Shown: positions 1 to 7,046 of the stretch, piece after piece | Layout of the letters: every line of letters begins with the position of its first letter | Numbering within the stretch: the first letter of the stretch is position 1 | NCBI GenBank assembly: GCA_044228875.1 | Contig: JBGAUA010000032.1 | Location: 1-27,754, forward strand | Length of the DNA: 27,754 nucleotides | Direction of reading: 5' to 3' | Source: Epilinea sp044228875 | GTDB lineage: Bacteria > Chloroflexota > Anaerolineae > Epilineales > Epilineaceae | The notes under the pieces: model-generated | The model's database searches: none | What the model was told of the DNA's origin: nothing | The model's input: only the letters and a program-made list of their open reading frames with translations | Translations under genes and position numbers: made by a program

Positions 1-257
1 CTTCGGCTCGCGATATCGCCATCCTGCCAATGCACGAAGGCGGCTTCCGACAGGCCGGTCAGGCCGAGGGAGGCCGGTGTAGGCAGCCGCTCGCGGGTGG
101 CGACGGGCGTTGCGATGGTCGGCTGGACCGCCGTCGCCTCTTCGGTCAATGGCGCCGAGCTGGGCAGCGGCGGCGCAGTCGTCGCGCAGCCGGCAGTAAC
201 GATGAGCCATACCGTGAATGACAGTCGCACGAAAGATCTTCGGAGACAGTGGTCCAT
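1..257 (-). CDS. Lipoprotein, N-terminal part (runs off left edge)
   Basis: Reading leftward from an ATG at 257, the frame stays open for 85 codons to the window edge, so the gene is truncated by the window. The start is supported by an AGGAAG-type ribosome site about 6 nt upstream. Residues 1-24 have basic residues (RR), a hydrophobic stretch (FTVWLIV) and a lipobox-like TAGC, predicting signal peptidase II cleavage and a lipidated Cys at the outer face of the membrane. A Pro/Thr/Ala-rich linker of about 40 residues follows, then a segment (AFVHWQDGDIASR) resembling the first strand of a beta-propeller or TolB-like repeat; that last reading is a guess because the domain is cut. The Thr/Pro linker style matches the secreted protein at 3888. 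Function unknown. Confidence 0.75.
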   Translation of the reverse strand, partial: MDHCLRRSFVRLSFTVWLIVTAGCATTAPPLPSSAPLTEEATAVQPTIATPVATRERLPTPASLGLTGLSEAAFVHWQDGDIASR

Positions 258-619
258 GTCAACTTCCTCGTCGATCGGGCTGGTACAGCTGGGGGCAAGT
301 ACTCCCGCAGTCTCAGCCACCTCTGACCCAGCTGTTCTAGCCCACGCCTGCGGCGAGCAAGCCCGGGCAACGACTGACGGCAGGAGCTAGCATCCTGATA
401 GGAACTTCAATCACGGCCGTCGGAGTCTACACCCCACCGCGCGCCCCGCGCAACCACCCTCGCCACCCCGTCCCCACCGGCCTCCGCGTGTCTACACGAT
501 GTCGCAATCAAGGCGCCTACCCCCTCTAGAGCCATTCCGAGCCGCGGTATGCTACCGCGGTGCCATGGGATTGGAAGTGGCGCGGACCCAGGTAGGACAG
601 CAGGACGGCGAGGGATTGC
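258..619. other. Intergenic region between divergent genes
   Basis: 362 nt between the leftward lipoprotein and the rightward small gene at 620. Short open frames here show no recognisable protein character. The only clear structure is the inverted repeat at 542-560, listed separately. No promoter of good quality was recognised on either strand, although both flanking genes should start transcription here. Confidence 0.6.
542..560. repeat. 8-bp perfect inverted repeat
   Basis: CCGCGGTA (542-549), a 3-nt spacer TGC, and TACCGCGG (553-560) form a perfect inverted repeat about 60 nt ahead of the GTG at 620. It could be a repressor operator or an RNA hairpin in the leader. No U-tract follows, so an intrinsic terminator is unlikely. 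Confidence 0.4.
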
Positions 620-856
620 GTGTCATCATTCGAGATCATTGGCCCGATCACGGATATTCAGCGGATCGCTCACGGGTCTGCTGTCCGCGACAGACGGAGA
701 CTTGCCGACCATTACGGCCCTGGAAGGTGGCGAAAACTCAAAGGCATCGCCTGGGTGCGGCTGCCGAGTGGTCGCGAGCGACTGGCGGAGCTACACTGGT
801 AAGAGGCGCACGGAATCGGCCCTTGTGAGATCAAGCGAAAGCGGTACCTGGACTGA
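620..856 (+). pseudogene. Small conserved hypothetical protein interrupted by in-frame TAA
   Basis: Starts at GTG 620 with a GAGGG ribosome site 5 nt upstream. The first 60 residues (FEIIGPITDIQ near the N-terminus, then RWRKLKGIAWVRLPSGRERLAELHW) end at TAA 800-802. The same frame continues 17 more codons to TGA 854-856, and the continuation (EAHGIGPCEIKRKRYLD) fits the C-terminus I recall for a small conserved family, in which the position of the stop is a Tyr (HWYEAHG). A single change from TAT or TAC to TAA would explain this. The next gene starts 4 nt beyond the downstream TGA, which suggests the full-length frame was the ancestral one. It could be a recent pseudogene, a shortened but working protein, a readthrough case or a sequencing error. 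The function of the family is unknown to me. Confidence 0.6.
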
Positions 857-860
857 AGCC

Positions 861-1112
861 ATGATCCGACCCGACCCCACCACACCCAGTTTCGCCGTCT
901 GTGTGGACAACCGCAAGTATCCGGCTTCGTTGGAGTTGCATAAGGTCTACCACCTTGTGCCCGATCCGGATGCCGAACAGGATGGCGATCTGCGGGTGAT
1001 CGACGAAAGTGGCGAGGACTACCTGTTCCCCGCGACTTGTTTCGTCTTGGTCGCTCCGCCGTTGGACCAAGTGGCGGCGTTGCAGGCGTCATACAACGCC
1101 AGCGCGGCATGA
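861..1112 (+). CDS. Small conserved hypothetical protein (83 aa)
   Basis: An 83-residue acidic protein starting at ATG 861, 4 nt after the downstream stop of the interrupted small gene, so the two probably form one transcriptional unit. The frame is open further upstream (to 549), but that part overlaps the preceding gene and has no protein character. The sequence pattern, with a Cys-Val-Asp-Asn start of the first strand, an LEL..KVYHLVPD segment and an ISL-like RVIDESGEDYLFPATCFV ending, looks like a compact all-beta, SH3-like fold seen in short conserved proteins of Cyanobacteria and Chloroflexota. There is no signal peptide or membrane segment, so it is likely cytosolic. Function unknown; the beta-fold call is inference from the strand pattern. 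Confidence 0.7.
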   Translation: MIRPDPTTPSFAVCVDNRKYPASLELHKVYHLVPDPDAEQDGDLRVIDESGEDYLFPATCFVLVAPPLDQVAALQASYNASAA

Positions 1113-1121
1113 TCGCCATCT

Positions 1122-2606
1122 TCAGTCGGCTTTGATCCCGCTGTAGATCGCCGCGTCCATCGTGCCGTTGCCGGAGGCGTCGTTGACGACGACCACGATG
1201 GGCTGGTCGCTTTCGAGGGTCGCCGATCCATAGACGTTGACCGGCAGGCCGTTGATGTAGGGTGGCAACCAGAGGTAGGTCGAGCGCGGGGCGATGGTCT
1301 GCTGGGCCGCGGCGCCGATGGGCACATTCTGGCCGTTGCTGTTCTTGAGAGCGATGACCACCTTGGCCGGAATCGTGCCGATGTTCATGACCTGGATGCC
1401 GGTGGACAGGTCCAGGTTCGTGTGCTTGTTGCGGAAGAGCGGCAGGGCCACCTTCCGGGCACCGTCGATGTCGGCGAAGGCGTTGTAGGCCGCCGAGGTG
1501 CCCGTGCCCGGGCTGTTGACCGTTCGGGTAACGTCCGCATCGTTGACGATGGCCAGGACCTTGCCGCCGGTCGCCTCGATGACCGCCGCCCCGAAGCATT
1601 TCTTGGGCAGGCCGCTGTCGCCGGTCGGCAAGCCGGCGATGTTGCCTTGATAGAAGACCGCATTGCCCTTGGCGGCTATCGTGAAGCTGCCGTTGCCGTG
1701 CTGTCTCTGGCCGGCGCAGACCGGGGTGAGCGGATTGCCCATGTAGGTGACGGTCACCTGCACCGGCTGGTCGCCGGGGTTGACCACCGAGATGCCCGAG
1801 GTGCCGGCCAGGTCATTGCGGATCAGGGGGGCGTACAGCCGGGTCGCGGCCTGATCGCTGGGCGCACCCTCGTAGGCGTAGATGCCCTTGCCGCCCAAGA
1901 TGTCCATGAAGGCTTGTACCGCGACCGGAGCATCCGGGTTCTTGACCACCATGGAGCCCAGGGTGCCGAACGGGACCTTGGCGAAGTCTGGATCCTTGTC
2001 CATGTCCAGGGTCACCGATGTCCCTGGCCCGATGGACCTGGTGGCGGTCACCAAAGCCTGGGTCGACCCGGACTTGTAAAACGCGACGGAAACGGATCTC
2101 GACCGCATGGCATCAGTGTTCTGGATCGAGACCAGGCTGGACTGGCCGCCGTAACCCTTGGCCACCAGCGGTACCATGGCCTCGTTGCCAGCAATCGCAT
2201 TGCTGTAGATGGCTGAGTCGCCGCCCGAATGCCAATCCGTGCGGACAATGGCCGCGATGGGACGATCGGAGGTGATAATGGCGGCGTAGGCACCATTCGG
2301 CCGAACTTCCGCAGGCATGTAGAAGTTGGCGGCCGTGCCGGCAGCCACATTCGGACGGTTGATGGTGACCGGTGCTCCGCCCGCCTGGCTGTAGAAATCA
2401 CCGACGATCTGGGCATCTTGCGTGGGGTCGAGGTTCTGGACTTGGATGCCCGACCCACCGTTGCCCGGCAAGCTGCCGAGCGAGCTGTTCATGGCCACGT
2501 AAGGAAGGAAGATGGTGTAATCTGCGGCTGCGGCGCGGCTCTCGCCATGCGGGACCAGCGCGGTGGTCACCAAGGTCAGCATCAACAGGAAGCGTGTCCG
2601 TTTCAT
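1122..2606 (-). CDS. Secreted protein with four tandem Ig-like modules
   Basis: The start is ATG 2606, chosen because an AGGAG lies about 10 nt upstream and a signal peptide follows at once (MKRTRFLLMLTLVTTALV, cleavage probably after the Ala run near residue 28); the longer frame to 2795 is not needed. The 494-residue product is exported. After the signal peptide come four modules at about residues 32-133, 143-245, 257-375 and 386-490. Each begins with a hydrophobic Pro motif (IFLPYVA, MVPLVAK, YAPLIRN, ALPLFRN), continues to an 'SGI.V.N' strand, and ends in a 'PI..IV..D' strand followed by a Tyr-containing linker (AIYS, GIYAYE, AAYNAF, AAIYSG). Spacing is 110-130 residues. This suggests repeated beta-sandwich domains, perhaps adhesive or structural on the cell surface. 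There is no catalytic motif, membrane anchor or sorting signal. Confidence 0.8.
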   Translation of the reverse strand: MKRTRFLLMLTLVTTALVPHGESRAAAADYTIFLPYVAMNSSLGSLPGNGGSGIQVQNLDPTQDAQIVGDFYSQAGGAPVTINRPNVAAGTAANFYMPAEVRPNGAYAAIITSDRPIAAIVRTDWHSGGDSAIYSNAIAGNEAMVPLVAKGYGGQSSLVSIQNTDAMRSRSVSVAFYKSGSTQALVTATRSIGPGTSVTLDMDKDPDFAKVPFGTLGSMVVKNPDAPVAVQAFMDILGGKGIYAYEGAPSDQAATRLYAPLIRNDLAGTSGISVVNPGDQPVQVTVTYMGNPLTPVCAGQRQHGNGSFTIAAKGNAVFYQGNIAGLPTGDSGLPKKCFGAAVIEATGGKVLAIVNDADVTRTVNSPGTGTSAAYNAFADIDGARKVALPLFRNKHTNLDLSTGIQVMNIGTIPAKVVIALKNSNGQNVPIGAAAQQTIAPRSTYLWLPPYINGLPVNVYGSATLESDQPIVVVVNDASGNGTMDAAIYSGIKAD

Positions 2607-2999
2607 GATCGGTCTACTCCTAGCTACATCGCATCCAGAACGCGCGGCCCTCGCACAATCAGCGGGACCAGGTTCTCGACCCTTGGAACGCGGTAGACAT
2701 GGGTACTGTGACCGTCGCATCCAACCGTTGGAGGTGGGTGCGGATGGTTGGCTGTTCTCTTTCGATGGCCTCTGCAGCCGATCGATGATGCTCATGCCAG
2801 ATCAACACAGTCCAGCGGCGATGACGCTGTAGTCGAGGGCGCTGGTCATGGTTTCGAATCTACGCCCCACTCATCGAGCAGACGTTCGCTGCGGGTTCCG
2901 ATTCACGGTGACCTGGCCGTCGCCACCGGTATTGCTGACCGCCACCCAGACATCTATACTTCTGGCTCGGCATGACATATCGCAAGAGAGGTTGTTCGT
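2607..2999. other. Intergenic region with toxin-antitoxin promoter
   Basis: 393 nt between the divergent secreted-protein gene (leftward) and the antitoxin (rightward). It must carry the leader of the former, with the ribosome site at about 2617-2622. A recognisable promoter for the antitoxin lies at 2932-2960. No other structured element was seen, and the short open frames here show no gene-like features. Confidence 0.5.
2932..2960 (+). promoter_or_regulatory. Sigma-70-like promoter of toxin-antitoxin operon
   Basis: TTGCTG (2932-2937), a 17-nt spacer and TATACT (2955-2960). The -10 box matches 5 of 6 consensus bases and the -35 box 3 of 6. It lies about 40 nt before the antitoxin ATG. Ribbon-helix-helix antitoxins usually bind such promoters to repress their own operon. 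Confidence 0.5.
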
Positions 3000-3257
3000 A
3001 TGGAACGGGTAATGCTGACGATACCGGAGAGCCTACGCCAGGCTTTGGATGAGGCAGCCAAGGCTGCGACTGAGAACCGTAGCGAGTTCGTGCGCCGAGC
3101 GGTACAGGAGCGCATCGAACGGCTGCGGCAGGGCAGCTTCGAGCGCTTGCTGGCCGAGGCCTACCAACGGACCAACGAGGATCCATCCACCGACTTGCGG
3201 TCGACCCTCGGCGCCCAAGATGCAGCCGCCGGACAGGCCTGGTCCTGGGATGACTGA
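3000..3257 (+). CDS. Ribbon-helix-helix antitoxin (CopG/MetJ/Arc-like)
   Basis: An 85-residue protein starting at ATG 3000 behind an AGAGAGG ribosome site. Residues 1-45 show the ribbon-helix-helix pattern: a short strand (VMLTIPESL), helix (RQALDEAAKAA), turn (TENRSEF) and second helix (VRRAVQERIERLR), a dimeric fold that binds DNA through its N-terminal strand. The acidic, flexible C-terminal half (residues 46-85, ending WSWDD) is the part that in this family wraps the toxin. The stop overlaps the toxin start by 8 nt, so translation is coupled and antitoxin is made first. It probably represses the promoter at 2932-2960 alone and with the toxin. The RHH call is strong; the exact subfamily is not resolved. 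Confidence 0.85.
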   Translation: MERVMLTIPESLRQALDEAAKAATENRSEFVRRAVQERIERLRQGSFERLLAEAYQRTNEDPSTDLRSTLGAQDAAAGQAWSWDD

Positions 3258-3603
3258 TCAAGACCCATTTCGGCGCGGAGACGTCGTGTTGCTGCCCTTG
3301 CCCCTGGTCACCGACTTTGCCCAGCACAAGGTCCGTCCGGCCGTGGTCGTGCAGAACGACATCGGCAACCGTTTCAGTGCCAACGTGATCATCGTCCCCA
3401 TCTCGAGCAGGGTGCCGGAGCAGGACTACCCGGTCAATCACCGCCTGGCTGCGGGTATAGCCGGACTGGACCGGCCCTCCGTCATCCTTGCCGGCACCAT
3501 CCTCACGGTACCGCAGTCGCTCGTGATTCGCCGCATCGGCAGGTTACCCGCCCGTGATCTCGTGGCCCTGGACGCCTGCATGCGGGTCAGCCTGGGCCTG
3601 TGA
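3250..3603 (+). CDS. MazF/PemK-family mRNA interferase toxin
   Basis: A 117-residue product starting at ATG 3250 inside the last codons of the antitoxin gene. It has the MazF/PemK core: N-terminal FRRGDVVLLPLPL, the basic-pocket signature KVRPAVVVQND, the central strand NVIIVPISS and the C-terminal IGRLPARDLVALDACMRVSLGL helix. Family members are sequence-specific endoribonucleases that cleave mRNA and arrest growth when the antitoxin is degraded. Length is normal for the family (about 110-120 aa), with no truncation. The longer frame starting at 3049 overlaps the antitoxin out of frame and is rejected. The cleavage sequence cannot be predicted from sequence alone. Confidence 0.9.
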   Translation: MTDQDPFRRGDVVLLPLPLVTDFAQHKVRPAVVVQNDIGNRFSANVIIVPISSRVPEQDYPVNHRLAAGIAGLDRPSVILAGTILTVPQSLVIRRIGRLPARDLVALDACMRVSLGL

Positions 3604-3777
3604 TCCTGGGTTCGATAGCGACCCTGCAGGTCCCGGTCAGCAGGTGCTTCCGGACGTGTCAATCACCTTCGACTCGTGGATCAGCGCAAGCACCCGCATC
3701 GGATCACACGGGCCCTTGCAGCGCTGCCCCCGCGGTCAGGCAAGGTGCGACATCCTCCTCCCCAATCCCAATGGCGA

Positions 3778-3806
3778 TTGCCGCCCCGACCCCGGCGTGA
3801 TACGAT
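3778..3806 (+). promoter_or_regulatory. Promoter of the VWA/FG-GAP gene (extended -10)
   Basis: TTGCCG (3778-3783), a 17-nt spacer and TACGAT (3801-3806) preceded by TG at 3798-3799, giving an extended -10 of the TGnTAnnAT type. Predicted transcription start is near 3813, leaving a leader of about 75 nt to the ATG at 3888. The rest of the 3604-3887 gap shows nothing else recognisable. Confidence 0.5.
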
Positions 3807-3887
3807 CGTCCTACGTCCTTTACACCCAGCTCGCCCCGCCCACAGCGACGCTGCGGCCCGTGGTCCACCCGTCCGAAAGCCATATCC

Positions 3888-6884
3888 ATGCGAATTCCGC
3901 TGATCCGGCCCCTCTCCTCGCCCGCCGTCGCACGCGCCTCCACTGCACTCGCCTCGATCGCAATGCTGGGCGTCCTCCTGACCACGCTGCGATTGATGCC
4001 GGCGAAAGGTCGGGAGATCGGAACACTTCGCCACGCCCTCGCCAACCCCCTTGCCGGCAGCCCGGACCTCGCCGTCAGCCGCGTCAGCCATGGCGGCGTC
4101 GCGGGCGACTGGCAACAGCTGGTGGTCGACGGCTCGCTGACGGCCAACGTCCTCAACCGCGGCGATGCGCCCACCGGTTCGCCCTTCCGCGTGACGTTCT
4201 TCTCCGACGACGACGGTGACCGGCAGCTCAGCCCCGGCACCGACACGGTGCTGGGTCAGAGCGACGTGGCGGCCCTGGATGCCGAGACCACCGTGACCGT
4301 GACCCAGAGGTTGCAGGGAAGCGTGCGCTTCCGCGACGACCTCGTCTACGCTGTGGCCGACAGTGGCGGTGCAGTCGCGGAATCCGACGAAGGCAACAAC
4401 CTCTCCAACTCTGGCCAGACCTGTGCCTATCGCCCTGGGGTGGGCGACTTCAACCCGGTGCTGGAATGGGAGTGGACCGGCGGCACCGACAATGCCGGCT
4501 CCCGGCAGGTCATGATGACCCCCGCCGTCATCGACCTGGATGGTAACGGCGTGCCCGACCTGGTCTTCTCCACCTACTCCAACAGCGAGTACGAGACCAA
4601 CGGCCACCTGCGTGCCGTGCGCGGTGACACGGGCGAAGCGCTGTTCACCGTGACCGCCGCCCCCTACGACGTGGCTGGCGACGGCAGCGTGGCCGTCGGC
4701 GACATCGATGCCGACGGGCGGCCCGAGATCATCGCCGTGCATGAGAGTGGCAACAGCCTCATCGCCTTCGAAGACGACGGCAGCTTCAAGTGGCGCAGTC
4801 CGGCGCTGCCCAACGACATCCGTTGGGGCGGGGCCAGCCTCGCAGATCTGGACGCGGATGGTGTCCCCGAGGTGATCGCGGGCTGCGCCGTGCTGGAGCA
4901 TACCGGCAAGCTGCGCTGGACCGCGCCGGCCAAAGCGCGCGGCTGTGGCGACGGCGGCGCCGGGCCGCTGTCCCTTGTGGCTGACCTCGACATGGATGGC
5001 TCGCCGGAAGTCGTGGCCGGCCGCATGGCCTACCGCGCCGACGGCAAGGTGTACTGGACGGCCAAGGCGCCCAACGACGGCTTCAATGCCCTGGGTAGTT
5101 TCGACGACGATCCCTATCCCGAGGTGGTGCTGGTGAGCAACGGGCAGGTCTTCCTCATCGAACATGACGGCAAGCCAAAGTGGGGGCCGGTCACCCTGCC
5201 CGGCGGCAACCTCAAGGGTGCCGGCGGTCCGCCGACCGTGGCCGATGTGGATGGCGACGGCCGGCCGGAGATCGGCGTCGCCGGCGGCCGGGCCTATACC
5301 ATCATCGAGACCAATGGGCGCATCAAGTGGACCCAGACCACCCAGGACTTCAGCTCCAGCCGCACCGGATCCTCGGTTTTCGACTTCGAGGGCGACGGGC
5401 AGGCCGAAGTGGTCTACGGGGACGAGGAGCGGCTGCGCATTTACCGCGGCGTGGACGGCCATGTGCTGTGGTGGGTGCCGCGCACCGACGGCACCACCTA
5501 CGACATGCCCTTGGTGGTGGATGTGGACGGCGATGGCAACGCCGAGATCGTGGTGGTGGCCAACAACCTGCTGGGCTCCGGAACCCCCGGCATCCGCGTC
5601 TATGGCGACGCCAACGACAGCTGGGTGCCCACGCGGCGCATCTGGAACCAGCACAGCTACCACGTGGACAACATCAACGATGACGGCAGCATCCCGGCCG
5701 TCGAGACGCCCAGCTGGCTGACCCACAACACCTACCGCCTCAACCTGCCCCCGGCCGGCAAGCCCTTTGCCGCACCCGACCTCACGGCCTCGCGGCTGCT
5801 GTCCACGGAGCTCGCCGGGACGGTCACGCTCAGCGCGCGCATCGGCAACGGTGGCGCGCAGGTTGCCGGGGCCGGACTACCGGTGTCCTTCTACGCCGGC
5901 GACCCGGCCGCAGGAGGCATGCTGATCGGCACGGTACCCTTGCCGCGCAGCCTCGATCCCGGTGCCTGGGACGACCTCAGCGTCGTCTGGCGGAGCGCCC
6001 CGGTCGGCGTGACCGAGGTCTACGCGGTCGCCGACGACGACGGCAAGGGTCAAGGCCAGGCCAACGAATGCGATGAGACCAACAACACGCAGCACCAGCC
6101 CATCGCGGTGCGGCCGACGGCCACGCCGCTGGAGACAGCCACACCGACGCCCACCGACACGCCCCCCCCGGCCACCCACACGGCGACCGCCACGGCGACG
6201 CCGACCGCCCGCGATACCGCCACCGCCGCACCGCCCACCGCCAGCGCATCGCCGACGCCCTTGCCCCGCCCGGTCTACCTGCCCCTGATGCTCCGCGAGC
6301 GCTTCGTCCCCAAGCGTCGCCATGCCGACGTGGTGCTGGTGATCGACGCCTCGTCCAGCATGACCGGGGCCAAGCTGGCGGCGGCCAAGGCGGCGGCCGC
6401 GGCATTCGTGGCGGCCATGCGCCTGCCGGAGGACCAGGTGGCGGTGGTGGGCTTCAACCGCGATGCGGTCCTCGCCGTCGTGCTCACGGGTGATGGCGCG
6501 GCCGTGAACGCGGCGATCGATGGCATCCAGTCGAGGCCCGGCACGCGCATCGACAAGGGGATCGAGTTGGCACTCACGGAACTCGCGGGCGCCGGCCATC
6601 GGCCGGCCAACGCCCCCGTCATGGTCGTCGTCTCGGATGGGCAGCAGCTGGAACTGCCGGCGTCGGCTGCCGCCAGCGCCGAGCGTGCCCGCCAGCAAGG
6701 GGTGGTGGTCTATGCCATCGGCCTGGGGGCGGACGTGGCCGCCGCCTTCCTGACCGAACTCGCCGGCGACCCGTCTCGCTACTTCTTCGCCCCCGAGCCG
6801 GCGCAGCTGACACAGGTGTACCTCGACATCGCGGCGGTCATCCCTTGCGACCCGGAGGACTACTGGGGACGGCGCTGCCGGTGA
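3888..6884 (+). CDS. Secreted CARDB / FG-GAP / VWA multidomain protein
   Basis: 998 residues. A hydrophobic segment at 18-38 forms a signal peptide or signal anchor. A CARDB-like Ig domain follows (about 58-175, ending DEGNNLS). Next come eight FG-GAP/VCBS-like beta-propeller repeats (about 205-565), with calcium-loop motifs such as DLDGNGVPD, DIDADGRPE, DLDADGVPE, DLDMDGSPE and DVDGDGRPE. A second CARDB-like domain (628-740, ending CDETNNTQ) leads into a Thr/Pro/Ala linker (742-795), a VYLPLMLR motif (796-803) and a C-terminal von Willebrand A domain (812-985). The VWA metal site looks intact: DASSS at 820-824, a Thr at 886 and Asp at 917. The C-terminus has two Cys and no sorting signal. 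It probably binds ligands or other surface proteins in a Ca/Mg-dependent way; the partner is unknown. The ribosome site is weak, but the frame and signal sequence support this start. Confidence 0.85.
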   Translation: MRIPLIRPLSSPAVARASTALASIAMLGVLLTTLRLMPAKGREIGTLRHALANPLAGSPDLAVSRVSHGGVAGDWQQLVVDGSLTANVLNRGDAPTGSPFRVTFFSDDDGDRQLSPGTDTVLGQSDVAALDAETTVTVTQRLQGSVRFRDDLVYAVADSGGAVAESDEGNNLSNSGQTCAYRPGVGDFNPVLEWEWTGGTDNAGSRQVMMTPAVIDLDGNGVPDLVFSTYSNSEYETNGHLRAVRGDTGEALFTVTAAPYDVAGDGSVAVGDIDADGRPEIIAVHESGNSLIAFEDDGSFKWRSPALPNDIRWGGASLADLDADGVPEVIAGCAVLEHTGKLRWTAPAKARGCGDGGAGPLSLVADLDMDGSPEVVAGRMAYRADGKVYWTAKAPNDGFNALGSFDDDPYPEVVLVSNGQVFLIEHDGKPKWGPVTLPGGNLKGAGGPPTVADVDGDGRPEIGVAGGRAYTIIETNGRIKWTQTTQDFSSSRTGSSVFDFEGDGQAEVVYGDEERLRIYRGVDGHVLWWVPRTDGTTYDMPLVVDVDGDGNAEIVVVANNLLGSGTPGIRVYGDANDSWVPTRRIWNQHSYHVDNINDDGSIPAVETPSWLTHNTYRLNLPPAGKPFAAPDLTASRLLSTELAGTVTLSARIGNGGAQVAGAGLPVSFYAGDPAAGGMLIGTVPLPRSLDPGAWDDLSVVWRSAPVGVTEVYAVADDDGKGQGQANECDETNNTQHQPIAVRPTATPLETATPTPTDTPPPATHTATATATPTARDTATAAPPTASASPTPLPRPVYLPLMLRERFVPKRRHADVVLVIDASSSMTGAKLAAAKAAAAAFVAAMRLPEDQVAVVGFNRDAVLAVVLTGDGAAVNAAIDGIQSRPGTRIDKGIELALTELAGAGHRPANAPVMVVVSDGQQLELPASAAASAERARQQGVVVYAIGLGADVAAAFLTELAGDPSRYFFAPEPAQLTQVYLDIAAVIPCDPEDYWGRRCR

Positions 6885-7046
6885 TCGACGACGCGTCGCG
6901 CATCCGGTCAATCCAGCCGGACCGGTTCTGACAAGCGTTCACTGTCCACCCAGCGCAAGCATCAGCAAGTGGAGTTTTTACGACGGCATGGACTCCTAGA
7001 GCCTGCTGCGATCGTTGAACGCTCATGAGTCCCAGGACTGTCGGCG

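Noticed and set aside
549..860. N-terminal extension of the 83-residue small protein
   Set aside because: It overlaps the interrupted small gene in another frame and has no conserved character; the ATG at 861 is the natural start.
2607..2795. 63-residue upstream extension of the four-module secreted protein
   Set aside because: A signal peptide with a good ribosome site begins at 2606; the extension would bury it.
3681..5726. 681-codon minus-strand frame opposite the CARDB/FG-GAP gene
   Set aside because: Antisense shadow of a repetitive GC-rich gene; no recognisable domain or plausible start.
6903..6925. CCGGTC/GACCGG inverted repeat between the convergent VWA gene and ribF
   Set aside because: Only 6 bp with a 10-nt loop and no U-tract; too weak to call a terminator.
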